A stretch of 64,000 bases of DNA from RYN-133 sp963785425 (GCA_963785425.1 CAWAVG010000004.1:868001-932000); one strand, 5' to 3'. Shown: positions 24,151 through 37,170, numbered from the stretch's first letter. The notes: generated by a model from the sequence alone, not told the origin. Numbers and translations are program-made.

Positions 24151-25298
24151 TGCGCACCCCGTCCCGCGTCCGTGCCCGCCTGGTCGCTGCCCTGTCAGCG
24201 GCGATCATGCTGCTCACCGGCTGTGGCTTCCACGGTCTGTACGGCGTCCATCTGCCCGGCGGCGCCGACCTCGGCGACCACCCCTACACGCTGACCATCT
24301 ACTTCGACAACGTGCTCGATCTGGTGCCGCAGTCGTCGGTGAAGTTCAACGACGTGCCGGTCGGAAGGGTCGAGGACGTCACCCTGAGCAGCCCGAACGA
24401 CAACTCCGGTGACCGCAGCACCAACGGGTGGACGGCCAAGGTGACCGTGTCGGTCAACTCCGACGTGAAACTGCCCGCCAACGCCCGCGCCATGGTCAAG
24501 CAGACGAGCCTTCTCGGCGAGAAGTACGTCGACCTCGAGCAGCCGATGGACACGCCGAGTGCCACCCCGCTGCGCAGTGGCGACACCATCCCGATCACCC
24601 GGACGGGTTCGGCGCCGGAGACGGAAGAAGTGCTCGGCGCGCTGTCGCTGCTGCTCAACGGCGGCGGCCTGCAGCAGATCAAGATCATCACGACCGAGCT
24701 GAACAAGGCATTGGACGGCAACGAGTCGGCCGTGCGCGACCTGCTCAACCAGCTGAACACGTTCGTGGGCAACATCGACCAGCAGAAGAACCAGATCCTC
24801 GACTCGCTCGCCAAGGTCAACCAACTCGCGATCACCCTCGAGAAGAACAAGCAGACGATCGACAACGCGCTGGACACGTTCCCCCAGGCGCTCGCCGTGC
24901 TCCGGCAGAACCGGTCCAAGCTGACGACGATGCTCGTCAGCCTGGCGAACCTCGGGACGGTCGCCACGCACGTGATCAACGCGACCCAGCGCAACTTCGT
25001 CGCGTCGCTGAAGGACCTCGCACCGGCGGTCGAGCAGCTCACCGCCTCAGGCAGCAACCTGGTGTCGGCGCTCAAGATCGCGGGGACGTTCCCGTTCCCG
25101 CTGAAGAAGACCCTCCAGGCGGTGAAGGGCGACTACGCGAACCTCGCGTTCTATCTCAACCTGAACCTGTCCGACGAACTGTGCGGTGTGAACGCGCAAC
25201 TGTGCGGCGTCGCCAAGACAGTGCTGCCCCAGTCGGCCGGCACGCGGGCGCTGCCCAGCGCGATGACGAGGCCGACCCTCGTCGGGACGGGCGGGTGA
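24147..25298 (+). CDS. mceE: Mce family lipoprotein E
   Basis: 383 residues with a lipoprotein signal (RLVAALSAAIMLLTGCGFHG, lipidated Cys at about 26), so the protein is tethered outside the plasma membrane rather than by a helix, as for LprK-type MceE. The Mce domain follows (YTLTIYFDNVLDLVPQSSVK-FNDVPVGRVEDV; LLGEKYVDLEQPM). A helical region and the conserved GDYANLAFYLNLNLSDELCG end complete it. ATG 24147 overlaps the mceD stop; a second in-frame ATG at 24150 is equally possible. Confidence 0.92.
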   Translation: MMRTPSRVRARLVAALSAAIMLLTGCGFHGLYGVHLPGGADLGDHPYTLTIYFDNVLDLVPQSSVKFNDVPVGRVEDVTLSSPNDNSGDRSTNGWTAKVTVSVNSDVKLPANARAMVKQTSLLGEKYVDLEQPMDTPSATPLRSGDTIPITRTGSAPETEEVLGALSLLLNGGGLQQIKIITTELNKALDGNESAVRDLLNQLNTFVGNIDQQKNQILDSLAKVNQLAITLEKNKQTIDNALDTFPQALAVLRQNRSKLTTMLVSLANLGTVATHVINATQRNFVASLKDLAPAVEQLTASGSNLVSALKIAGTFPFPLKKTLQAVKGDYANLAFYLNLNLSDELCGVNAQLCGVAKTVLPQSAGTRALPSAMTRPTLVGTGG

Positions 25299-25305
25299 TG
25301 GCGCC

Positions 25306-26589
25306 GTGCTGAGACGTGGCACCAAGATCCAGTTGATCGCGTTCGTCCTGATCACGCTGCTCGGCGTGTCGTACGTGAGCGCGACGTACGTCGGGCTGTT
25401 CAAGGGGTTCTTCAGCGGCGGCGCCTGCACCGTGTACGCCGAGTTCGCCGACTCCGGTGGCATCTTCAGCAATGCCGAGGTGACCTACCGCGGCGTGGCG
25501 ATCGGACGGGTGGGCACCCTGCACCTGCTCAAGAACGGGGTGAAGGTCGACCTCAACATCGACAACTGCACGAGTTCGAAGGTGCCGGTCGACACCGCCG
25601 CGGCGGTCTCCGACCGGTCGGTGATCGGTGAGCAGTACGTCAACCTGATTCCGTCCGACGACAAGGCGCCCTATCTCAAGGGCGGCGAGGTCATCCCGAT
25701 GTCGCGCACATCCATCCCGCTGTCTGCCGAGGCGTTGCTCTCGAACCTGGACTCGCTCGTCACGTCGGTGAATCTGAACGCGCTGCGCACCACCGTCTCC
25801 GAGCTCGGTAAGGCGTTCGCCAACCGTGGTCCCGATCTCGGCAGCCTGCTCGACTCGCAGAGCGACCTGCTCGACGCGGCCGAGCAGAACCTGCCCCAGA
25901 CCATCGCCCTGATCGAGCAGAGCTCCAGTGTGCTGCAGACCCAGCTCGACGACCGCGACCCGATCGCCAGCTGGGCACACAGCCTCAATCTGCTGAGCGG
26001 CCAGTTGAAGAAGAGCGATCCGGACATCCGCCGCCTGCTCGACACGGGCCCGTCCTCACTCGGGGTCGTGCGTAAGTTCGTGCAGGACAACCGCACCGAC
26101 CTCGGTGCCACGCTGGCCAACCTGGCCACCATCGGCACGATCATGGTGCGGCACCGTGACGGCATCGAAGAGGTCTTCGAGCTGTACCCGGCGCTGGCCG
26201 CCGGCGGACAGTCGGTCATCCGGCACGCGAACGACCCGAGTGTCGCTACCGCAGCGCTCGGGCTGGTCACCCAGACGAACCCGCGCGACTGCGGTGACCC
26301 GAAGAAGGGCAGCGAGGGCTACCAGAACACCGTCCTGCGCAGCCCGTCCGACCTCACCCCGGCCGCGCCGAACGTGGCAGCGCATTGCTCCGCACCGGAG
26401 AGCAGCGGCGTCAACGTGCGCGGCGCCCAGAACGTGCCGGGCGGCGATCCGCTCAGCGCGTCTGGTGGTGGCGTCGCCTATCCTCGCGGGATCACGCACA
26501 ACACCGTCGTCCTGAGTACGCGACTGAACCAGTCGGGCGTCCTGGGCGACAAGGCGTGGGTGGCCTACCTGACGTCCGCCCTGCACTGA
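25306..26589 (+). CDS. mceF: Mce family protein F
   Basis: 427 residues from GTG 25306, 7 bp after mceE. N-terminal helix (IQLIAFVLITLLGVSYVSAT), Mce domain (YAEFADSGGIFSNAEVTYRG-VAIGRVG; SDRSVIGEQYVNLIPS), helical region, and a C-terminal domain with paired Cys (NPRDCGDPKKGSEGYQ; VAAHCSAPESS). It is the last of six Mce subunits. The A-F set on one transcript with both permeases and the ATPase makes a self-contained lipid importer. Confidence 0.92.
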   Translation: MLRRGTKIQLIAFVLITLLGVSYVSATYVGLFKGFFSGGACTVYAEFADSGGIFSNAEVTYRGVAIGRVGTLHLLKNGVKVDLNIDNCTSSKVPVDTAAAVSDRSVIGEQYVNLIPSDDKAPYLKGGEVIPMSRTSIPLSAEALLSNLDSLVTSVNLNALRTTVSELGKAFANRGPDLGSLLDSQSDLLDAAEQNLPQTIALIEQSSSVLQTQLDDRDPIASWAHSLNLLSGQLKKSDPDIRRLLDTGPSSLGVVRKFVQDNRTDLGATLANLATIGTIMVRHRDGIEEVFELYPALAAGGQSVIRHANDPSVATAALGLVTQTNPRDCGDPKKGSEGYQNTVLRSPSDLTPAAPNVAAHCSAPESSGVNVRGAQNVPGGDPLSASGGGVAYPRGITHNTVVLSTRLNQSGVLGDKAWVAYLTSALH

Positions 26590-26645
26590 GCCGGCAGCCG
26601 GCAGCCGACGCCACGCCGCTCGCGGTACCTCGTCCCAAGGAGATC

Positions 26646-27182
26646 ATGTCCGTCCAAAGTCCACCCAGGAGCAATCCCGCCTGGATCGTCGCGGGCGTGC
26701 TCGGGCTGCTCGCGGCCGTGTTGGTCGTGCTGCTGGTGCACGTGTACTCGGTGCGGGCGAGTGACTCGACGAACTCGGGATCGAGCGACCTGGCGCCCAC
26801 CGCCGACCAGCTCAAGGCCGTGCAGTCGGGCGCGATCGAGGCGGCGAACCTGACGACGTTGTCGCGGGCGAACTACGACTCGGACTTCGCCCGTGCGCTG
26901 GCCGGCGCGACCGGCACCCTGCGCCGGGATCTGGTCACCAAGAAGGCGGGCTACCTCTCGGCGATGAACGCGGGCAAGTTCGACCTCAAGTCCTCCGTGG
27001 TCGAGTCGGCGTTCGAGAGCGAGTCGGACGGCAAGGTGCTCATCCTCGTCACGATCAACGGCTCGCACGTCGTCGACAAGGTCGTCAGCCCCATCACGAC
27101 GCCGCAGCGGCTCGAGCTGACCATGGTGAAGTCCGGCGACAAATGGCTGGCCGCCGACCTGCTCGCGGTGGGTGTGCAGTGA
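26646..27182 (+). CDS. Mce-associated membrane protein (Mas), first copy
   Basis: 178 residues: short Pro-rich cytoplasmic start, one membrane helix (WIVAGVLGLLAAVLVVLLVH), then an extracytoplasmic alpha+beta domain (NYDSDFARALAGATGTLRRD; VLILVTINGSHVVDKVVSPI; LTMVKSGDKWLAADLLAVGV) of the NTF2-like kind found in Mce-associated proteins. ATG 26646 follows AAGGAGAT. In mycobacteria such proteins stabilise or regulate Mce complexes. It overlaps the next gene by 4 bp. Confidence 0.82.
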   Translation: MSVQSPPRSNPAWIVAGVLGLLAAVLVVLLVHVYSVRASDSTNSGSSDLAPTADQLKAVQSGAIEAANLTTLSRANYDSDFARALAGATGTLRRDLVTKKAGYLSAMNAGKFDLKSSVVESAFESESDGKVLILVTINGSHVVDKVVSPITTPQRLELTMVKSGDKWLAADLLAVGVQ

Positions 27183-27994
27183 GCGATCCGACCGACGACG
27201 AACACGCCGCGCCGCGGCGGCCCTCGCCGACCAGCCGGGCCCGGCGGATCGGCGGGCGCCCGGTGCCGCGTTCGGACGGCGGTGCCGAGCCGGGCAGCGC
27301 AGTGACCCCGGCGCCACCGGCCCCGCCCACCGCCACATCCGCCCCGCCATCCACCGCCCCGCCACTAACCGCCCCGCCACTAACCGCCGCGCCACCCACT
27401 ACCCCGTACCAGCCGCAGCCGGTCACGGTCGGCGAATCCGGCGCGGGTAAGAAGTCCGGTTTCCCGGTGCAGTGGCTGCCCGCCGTGGTGCTGGGTGTGG
27501 CCGTGCTCCTGCTGGCGGTGCTCGTCGTCATCGCCAGCCACGGCGTGTACTGGGCCAAGGCCGGCGATTCGTCCAGCGCCCGCACCGTGAGCCAGGAGAA
27601 GGTGCTCGCCGCGGCGAAGAAGTGCTTCGCGCAGATCAACTCCTACGACTATCGCCAACTGGACGGACTCGTGCAGAAGGACCTCGCCTGCACCACGGGC
27701 ACGTTCACCAGCGACCTGCGCGCCGCGTTGCAGAAGGAGATCCTGAAGCTCGCACCGCAACTGCACGCGACGCAGACGGCGCAGATCAACAAGGCCGGCA
27801 TCGCGTCGGTCAGCCCTTCCGGCGACCAGGTCGTGACCTTGATCTACGGGCAGCTGGCGCAGTCGAACACGAAGACGGCGAAGTCGAGCCCGCGGCTCGA
27901 CGTGGTCGGCGCCGTGGTCACCGTCGACGACGTCCACGGGCAGTGGTTGATCTCCAAGGTGGCCGCGGACACGGGTAACTCGCTCGGTTCATGA
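27179..27994 (+). CDS. Mce-associated membrane protein (Mas), second copy
   Basis: 271 residues from GTG 27179 (GTGA overlap with the previous stop). A long Pro/Ala/Thr-rich cytoplasmic tail with repeated APPLT units, then one membrane helix (WLPAVVLGVAVLLLAVLVVI), then an extracytoplasmic domain like the first copy (YDYRQLDGLVQKDLACTTGT; VVTLIYGQLAQSNTK; GAVVTVDDVHGQWLISKVAA). Two tandem Mas proteins close the mce operon. A short GGGCC/GGCCC hairpin soon after the stop is too weak to call a terminator. Confidence 0.8.
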   Translation: MSDPTDDEHAAPRRPSPTSRARRIGGRPVPRSDGGAEPGSAVTPAPPAPPTATSAPPSTAPPLTAPPLTAAPPTTPYQPQPVTVGESGAGKKSGFPVQWLPAVVLGVAVLLLAVLVVIASHGVYWAKAGDSSSARTVSQEKVLAAAKKCFAQINSYDYRQLDGLVQKDLACTTGTFTSDLRAALQKEILKLAPQLHATQTAQINKAGIASVSPSGDQVVTLIYGQLAQSNTKTAKSSPRLDVVGAVVTVDDVHGQWLISKVAADTGNSLGS

Positions 27995-28113
27995 GGCGCG
28001 GCACGGGCCGAAACCTGGCCCAAAACCTGCCGTAGAGCTTGACGCGACTGCGCTGGCGAGGCACGCTCTTCCCAGCGTCCCTGTCCGGTGACTCGTCCCG
28101 GATGGAAGGCGGC

Positions 28114-28142
28114 TTGATTGCCGTGCCTGAAGTCGTTAGACT
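28114..28142 (+). promoter_or_regulatory. probable rpoB-rpoC promoter
   Basis: TTGATT (28114-28119) and TAGACT (28137-28142) are separated by exactly 17 bp, a good primary-sigma match, giving a 5' leader of about 100 nt before rpoB. A second, weaker pair, TTGACG (28039-28044) and CACGCT (28062-28067), lies just upstream. Confidence 0.6.
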
Positions 28143-28250
28143 CCTTCTTTGCGCTGCCCTCCGCACACCATAGGCCCGTCAAGGGTCTGTTTGGGGTGCC
28201 CAGGGGCGTCGCGTTCGGCCCGCGGTCAGTAGTCCTTGGAAGGACGCATC

Positions 28251-31200
28251 TTGGCAGTCTCCAGCTCTCCCACTGGTAGTAAGACAAGTTCCATCAACGG
28301 CACGATCCCCGGAGCACCGCCCCGGACATCGTTCGCCAAGATCCGAGAGCCGCTGGAGGTGCCGAACCTCCTCGCGTTGCAGACCGAGTCCTTCGACTGG
28401 CTGGTCGGCAACGAGGCGTGGCGCGCCCGGGTCGCGAACCAGCAGTCCGTGGCGACGTCCGGCCTGGAAGAGATCCTCAACGAGCTCTCGCCGATCGAGG
28501 ACTTCTCCGGCTCGATGAGCCTGTCCTTCTCCAACCCTCGCTTCGAGGACGTCAAGGCGTCCATCGACGAGTGCAAGGACAAGGACATGACGTACGCGGC
28601 CCCGCTGTTCGTCACGGCGGAGTTCACCAACAACACCACCGGCGAGATCAAGAGCCAGACGGTGTTCATGGGCGACTTCCCCGTGATGACCCGCAAGGGC
28701 ACCTTCATCATCAACGGCACCGAGCGTGTCGTGGTCAGCCAGCTCGTCCGCTCGCCGGGCGTGTACTTCGACCGAACCCTGGACAAGACCTCCGACGTCG
28801 ACGTGTACGGCGTCAAGGTCATCCCCGGTCGCGGCGCCTGGCTCGAGTTCGACGTCGACAAGCGCTCGACGGTCGGTGTGCGCATCGACCGCAAGCGCCG
28901 TCAGCCCGTCACCGTCCTGCTCAAGGCACTGGGCTGGTCGACGGACAAGATCCGCGAGCACTTCGGCTGGTCCGAGACGCTGATCGCGACGCTGGAGAAG
29001 GACCACATCGCCTCCAGCGACGAGGCGCTGCTCGACATCTACCGCAAGCTGCGGCCGGGCGAGCCGCCGACCCGCGAGTCGGCGCAGGCGCTGTTGGAGA
29101 ACCTCTTCTTCAACCCGAAGCGCTACGACCTGGCCAAGGTCGGCCGCTACAAGGCCAACAAGAAGCTGGGCATCGACAACTCGGTCGTGCCGATCACCAC
29201 CGGCACGCTCACCGAGGACGACATCGTAAAGACGATCGAGTACCTGATCCGGCTGCACGCCGGCGAGGACGGCTACGACGTCGACGACATCGACCACTTC
29301 GGCAACCGGCGCCTGCGCACGGTCGGCGAGCTGATCCAGAACCAGATCCGCGTGGGCCTGTCCCGCATGGAGCGCGTCGTGCGTGAGCGGATGACGACCC
29401 AGGACGTCGAGGCGATCACGCCGCAGACCCTGATCAACATCCGTCCCGTCGTGGCCTCCATCAAGGAGTTCTTCGGGACCTCGCAGCTGAGCCAGTTCAT
29501 GGACCAGACCAACCCGCTGGCCGGCCTCACCCACAAGCGGCGCCTGTCCGCGCTGGGCCCGGGCGGCCTGTCCCGCGACCGTGCGGGCATGGAGGTTCGT
29601 GACGTCCACCCGTCCCACTACGGACGCATGTGCCCGATCGAGACGCCGGAAGGCCCGAACATCGGCCTGATCGGCTCGCTGGCCTCCTACGGGCGGGTCA
29701 ACGCGTTCGGCTTCGTCGAGACGCCGTACCGGCGCGTCGAGAAGGGCCGGGTCACCGACGAGATCGAGTACCTCTCGGCCGACGAGGAGGACCGGCACGT
29801 CATCGCGCAGGCCAACTCGCCGATCGACCCGAAGGGCAACTTCACCGACGACCGTGTGCTCGTGCGCAAGAAGGGCGGCGAGGTCGACCTGATCGTGCCG
29901 AGCGAGGTCGACTACATGGACGTGTCGCCGCGCCAGATGGTGTCGGTCGCCTCGGCCATGATCCCGTTCCTCGAGCACGACGACGCGAACCGCGCACTGA
30001 TGGGCGCGAACATGCAGCGCCAGGCCGTGCCGCTGCTGCGGTCCGAGGCCCCGCTCGTGGGCACCGGCATGGAGCTGCGTGCGGCTGTCGACGCCTCCGA
30101 CGTGGTCGTCGCCGAGAAGCCCGGCGTCGTTACGGAGCTGTCGGCCGACTACATCACCGTGATGGCCGACGACGGCACGCACCAGACCTACCGGCTGGCC
30201 AAGTTCGCCCGGTCGAACCAGGGCACGAGCTTCAACCAGAAGCCGATCGTCGACGAGGGTGACCGCATCGAGATCGGGCAGGTCATCGCCGACGGCCCGT
30301 CCACCGACACCGGTGAGATGGCGCTCGGCAAGAACCTGCTGGTGGCGTTCATGCCGTGGGAGGGCCACAACTACGAGGACGCGATCATCCTCAACCAGCG
30401 TCTCGTCCAGGACGACGTCCTCACCTCGATCCACATCGAGGAGCACGAGGTCGACGCCCGCGACACCAAGCTGGGTGCGGAAGAGATCACGCGCGACATT
30501 CCGAACGTCTCCGAAGAGGTCCTCGCCGACCTCGACGAGCGGGGCATCGTGCGCATCGGCGCCGACGTGGTGCCCGGTGACGTCCTGGTCGGCAAGGTGA
30601 CGCCCAAGGGCGAGACCGAGCTGACGCCGGAGGAGCGCCTGCTGCGCGCGATCTTCGGCGAGAAGGCCCGCGAGGTGCGCGACACCTCGCTGAAGGTGCC
30701 GCACGGCGAGGCCGGCAAGGTCATCGGTGTGCGCGTGTTCAGCCGCGACGACGGCGACGAGCTGCCGGCGGGCGTGAACGAGCTGGTCCGGGTCTACATC
30801 GCCCAGAAGCGCAAGATCCAGGACGGTGACAAGCTCGCCGGCCGCCACGGCAACAAGGGCGTGATCGCGAAGATCCTGCCGCCGGAGGACATGCCGTTCC
30901 TGCAGGACGGCACCCCGGTCGACATCGTGCTCAACCCCCTCGGCGTCCCGTCCCGCATGAACGTGGGACAGGTGCTCGAGACGCACCTGGGCTGGGTCGC
31001 CAAGACCGGCTGGCAGGTGGAGGGCAAGCCCGGGTGGGCCGCGCGCCTGCCCGAGGAGGCCCGGCAGGGCAACCCGAACACCAACGTCGCCACCCCGGTG
31101 TTCGACGGTGCGAAGGAGGACGAGATCACCGGCCTGCTCGACTCGACGCTGCCGACGCGTGACGGCGAGCAGCTCATCGGTCGCACCGGCAAGGCCCGGC

Positions 31201-31706
31201 TCATGGACGGCCGCTCCGGCGAGCCGTTCCCGGAGCCGATCTCGGTGGGCTACGTCTACATCCTGAAGCTGCTGCACCTGGTCGACGACAAGATCCACGC
31301 CCGCTCGACCGGCCCGTACTCGATGATCACCCAGCAGCCGCTGGGCGGTAAGGCCCAGTTCGGCGGTCAGCGTTTCGGTGAGATGGAGTGCTGGGCGATG
31401 CAGGCCTATGGCGCCGCGTACGCGCTGCAGGAGCTCCTGACGATCAAGTCCGACGACATCCTCGGCCGCGTCAAGGTGTACGAGGCGATCGTCAAGGGCG
31501 AGAACATCCCGGAGCCCGGCATCCCGGAGTCGTTCAAGGTGCTGCTCAAGGAGCTGCAGTCGCTGTGCCTCAACGTCGAGGTGCTCTCCTCCGACGGTGT
31601 GGCCGTCGAGATGCGCGACACCGACGACGACGTGTACCGCGCCGCCGAGGAACTCGGCATCGACCTGTCCCGCCGCTTCGAGCCCAGCTCGGTCGAAGAA
31701 GTTTGA
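28251..31706 (+). CDS. rpoB: DNA-directed RNA polymerase subunit beta
   Basis: The beta subunit forms half of the polymerase active-site cleft. The product is 1151 residues from TTG 28251, 8 bp after GGAAGGA; mycobacterial rpoB also uses TTG and has a similar Ser/Pro-rich leader ahead of SFAKIREPLEVPNLLALQ. The rifampicin region reads GTSQLSQFMDQTNPLAGLTH-KRRLSALGPGG with Asp, His and Ser at the classic 516/526/531 (E. coli) positions, so it is of the sensitive type. The C-terminal GGKAQFGGQRFGEMECWAM block is intact. The actinobacterial-length protein shows no frameshift. Confidence 0.98.
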   Translation: MAVSSSPTGSKTSSINGTIPGAPPRTSFAKIREPLEVPNLLALQTESFDWLVGNEAWRARVANQQSVATSGLEEILNELSPIEDFSGSMSLSFSNPRFEDVKASIDECKDKDMTYAAPLFVTAEFTNNTTGEIKSQTVFMGDFPVMTRKGTFIINGTERVVVSQLVRSPGVYFDRTLDKTSDVDVYGVKVIPGRGAWLEFDVDKRSTVGVRIDRKRRQPVTVLLKALGWSTDKIREHFGWSETLIATLEKDHIASSDEALLDIYRKLRPGEPPTRESAQALLENLFFNPKRYDLAKVGRYKANKKLGIDNSVVPITTGTLTEDDIVKTIEYLIRLHAGEDGYDVDDIDHFGNRRLRTVGELIQNQIRVGLSRMERVVRERMTTQDVEAITPQTLINIRPVVASIKEFFGTSQLSQFMDQTNPLAGLTHKRRLSALGPGGLSRDRAGMEVRDVHPSHYGRMCPIETPEGPNIGLIGSLASYGRVNAFGFVETPYRRVEKGRVTDEIEYLSADEEDRHVIAQANSPIDPKGNFTDDRVLVRKKGGEVDLIVPSEVDYMDVSPRQMVSVASAMIPFLEHDDANRALMGANMQRQAVPLLRSEAPLVGTGMELRAAVDASDVVVAEKPGVVTELSADYITVMADDGTHQTYRLAKFARSNQGTSFNQKPIVDEGDRIEIGQVIADGPSTDTGEMALGKNLLVAFMPWEGHNYEDAIILNQRLVQDDVLTSIHIEEHEVDARDTKLGAEEITRDIPNVSEEVLADLDERGIVRIGADVVPGDVLVGKVTPKGETELTPEERLLRAIFGEKAREVRDTSLKVPHGEAGKVIGVRVFSRDDGDELPAGVNELVRVYIAQKRKIQDGDKLAGRHGNKGVIAKILPPEDMPFLQDGTPVDIVLNPLGVPSRMNVGQVLETHLGWVAKTGWQVEGKPGWAARLPEEARQGNPNTNVATPVFDGAKEDEITGLLDSTLPTRDGEQLIGRTGKARLMDGRSGEPFPEPISVGYVYILKLLHLVDDKIHARSTGPYSMITQQPLGGKAQFGGQRFGEMECWAMQAYGAAYALQELLTIKSDDILGRVKVYEAIVKGENIPEPGIPESFKVLLKELQSLCLNVEVLSSDGVAVEMRDTDDDVYRAAEELGIDLSRRFEPSSVEEV

Positions 31707-31709
31707 TCC

Positions 31710-31770
31710 GACTTCGACCCCGTAACGGTCGTGATCGCACCCCGATCACGACCGTACGAGGGTCAAAGTC
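31710..31770 (+). promoter_or_regulatory. long RNA hairpin between rpoB and rpoC
   Basis: ACGGTCGTGATCG (31725-31737) and CGATCACGACCGT (31743-31755) form a perfect 13-bp stem with a 5-base loop. Beyond a 4x4 internal loop, GACTTCGACCC (31710-31720) pairs with GGGTCAAAGTC (31760-31770) with one mismatch. There is no T-tract, and rpoC must be read through, so a processing site (RNase III-like) or partial attenuator is more likely than a full terminator. Confidence 0.7.
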
Positions 31771-31803
31771 GCTAAGCGCCGCCCCTTAGGGAAGAAGGAA
31801 ATC

Positions 31804-35721
<3,918 letters not shown>

Positions 35722-35736
35722 CTGGTATTCGCACAA

Positions 35737-35768
35737 CGGCGCCGGTTCCCGGAAGGGGACCGGCGCCG
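35737..35768 (+). terminator. rpoC terminator
   Basis: CGGCGCCGGTTCCC (35737-35750), tetraloop GGAA, and GGGGACCGGCGCCG (35755-35768) give a 14-bp stem with a single G-T pair, 15 bp after the rpoC stop. It closes the rpoBC transcript. Confidence 0.88.
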
Positions 35769-36275
35769 TCGTCGTTGACACCGGAGCGGGGCGAAGCGGT
35801 GCCGTCAACGGCGGCTCAAGCCCCAAGGAGCCACAGCGACGACGGCTTCCGGCCGCCCAGCCCGGCCACGCGAGCGTCAGCGAGCAGCGGCCGACGATCG
35901 GCCCGAGCGCAGCGAGCGGCGGTGAGGAGGTCGCCGGCTGGGCCAGAAGCAGGGGGATTTGGAATCCCGGCGGCGCGGCGGGTATCGTTGACAATCGTGC
36001 TCGGGACCTCCCGGGCCTCTAGCTCGCGCCCATGACGAGGTGCCCGACCGGATTCGCATCCGGGCGGCACGCCGGGGCTCAGGGCTCATCCGGATCAGAC
36101 CGGCAGATCCACGCGGATCGGCTGGGCTGGGTCACGGGGAAAGGCGCGACACGCCCGACCTCGGGGATCGGACGAGTCAGACAAGAAAACAGCAGGATGC
36201 CCAGCCGCGCGCCCACCGTGCTCGGCGGACTCACCGAAGATCGACCGACGAACGAACGAGGAGATTGCAGGCCGC
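35769..36275. other. gene-free interval upstream of rpsL
   Basis: No convincing gene was found on either strand in these 507 bp. It contains a copy of the GAGCGCAGCGAGCGG interspersed element at about 35905-35919, a promoter candidate at 35959-35988, and a leader of about 280 nt for the str operon, with AACGAGGAGA just before rpsL as ribosome site. Confidence 0.6.
35959..35988 (+). promoter_or_regulatory. candidate promoter of the str operon
   Basis: TTGGAA (35959-35964) and TATCGT (35983-35988) are spaced by 18 bp. A TTGACA hexamer also overlaps the -10 end (35988-35993) but lacks a good -10 at the right distance. This is the only promoter-like sequence found ahead of rpsL. Confidence 0.4.
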
Positions 36276-36650
36276 ATGCCTACGATCCAGCAGCTGGTCC
36301 GCAAGGGCCGCGAGGACAAGATCGCCAAGGTCAAGACCGCCGCGCTGAAGGGCTCGCCCCAGCGCCGCGGCGTCTGCACGCGGGTCTTCACGACCACGCC
36401 GAAGAAGCCGAACTCGGCCCTGCGCAAGGTCGCCCGCGTGCGCCTGACCAGCGGCGTCGAGGTCACCGCCTACATCCCCGGCGTCGGCCACAACCTGCAG
36501 GAGCACTCGATCGTGCTCGTGCGCGGCGGCCGCGTGCGCGACCTGCCCGGTGTCCGTTACAAGATCATCCGCGGCTCGCTCGACACGCAGGGCGTCCGCA
36601 ACCGCAAGCAGGCGCGCAGCCGCTACGGAGCGAAGAGGGAGAAGAACTAA
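36276..36650 (+). CDS. rpsL: 30S ribosomal protein S12
   Basis: S12 sits at the decoding centre. 124 residues, beginning MPTIQQLVRKGREDKIAKVK. The streptomycin loop reads TTPKKPNSALRK and the second site GVGHNLQEHS, both in the sensitive (wild-type) form. Its stop overlaps the rpsG ATG by one base (TAATG), so the two are translationally coupled. First gene of the str operon. Confidence 0.98.
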   Translation: MPTIQQLVRKGREDKIAKVKTAALKGSPQRRGVCTRVFTTTPKKPNSALRKVARVRLTSGVEVTAYIPGVGHNLQEHSIVLVRGGRVRDLPGVRYKIIRGSLDTQGVRNRKQARSRYGAKREKN

Positions 36651-37120
36651 TGCCGCGTAAGGGCCCCGCCCCGCGTCGCCCCGTCGTGATCGACCCGGTG
36701 TACAGCTCCCCGCTCGTCACCCAGCTGGTCAACAAGATCCTGCTGGACGGCAAGCGCTCGCTGGCCGAGCACATCGTCTACGGCGCCCTGGAGGGCACCC
36801 GTGAGAAGACGGGCACCGACCCGGTCGTGACGCTCAAGCGCGCGCTCGACAACGTCAAGCCCGCGATCGAGGTCAAGAGCCGCCGCGTCGGTGGTGCCAC
36901 CTACCAGGTCCCGATCGAGGTCAAGCCGCCGCGAAGCAACACCCTCGCGCTGCGGTGGCTGGTCGGCTACTCGCGCCAGCGGCGTGAGAAGACGATGACC
37001 GAGCGCCTGATGAACGAGCTGCTCGACGCGAGCAACGGCCTCGGGGCCAGCGTCAAGCGCCGCGAGGACACCCACAAGATGGCCGAGAGCAACCGCGCCT
37101 TCGCCCACTACCGCTGGTAG
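36650..37120 (+). CDS. rpsG: 30S ribosomal protein S7
   Basis: S7 nucleates assembly of the 30S head and contacts E-site tRNA. 156 residues: MPRKGPAPRRPVVIDPVYSS, TQLVNKILLDGKRSLAEHIV, PAIEVKSRRVGGATYQVPIE and ending NRAFAHYRW, as in other actinobacteria. It overlaps rpsL by 1 bp. A hairpin separates it from fusA. Confidence 0.98.
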   Translation: MPRKGPAPRRPVVIDPVYSSPLVTQLVNKILLDGKRSLAEHIVYGALEGTREKTGTDPVVTLKRALDNVKPAIEVKSRRVGGATYQVPIEVKPPRSNTLALRWLVGYSRQRREKTMTERLMNELLDASNGLGASVKRREDTHKMAESNRAFAHYRW

Positions 37121-37123
37121 TTA

Positions 37124-37170
37124 CCCCACGAAGTTCTTCTCGCAAAGAGCGCTCGAACAACTTCGCGGGG
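37124..37170 (+). promoter_or_regulatory. hairpin between rpsG and fusA
   Basis: CCCCACGAAGTT (37124-37135) pairs with AACTTCGCGGGG (37159-37170), 12 bp with one G-T, around a 23-base loop, starting 3 bp after the rpsG stop. A T-tract is absent. It could lower read-through or mark an RNA processing point that sets the S7 to EF-G ratio. Confidence 0.5.

Noticed and set aside
28179..31298. 1039-codon open frame on the minus strand opposite rpoB
   Set aside because: It is the mirror of GC-rich rpoB codons, with Leu/Val/Asp/Arg/His-dominated composition and no recognisable domain.
35769..36070. open frames on both strands upstream of rpsL
   Set aside because: Arg/Pro/Ala-rich translations without ribosome sites or similarity to known proteins.
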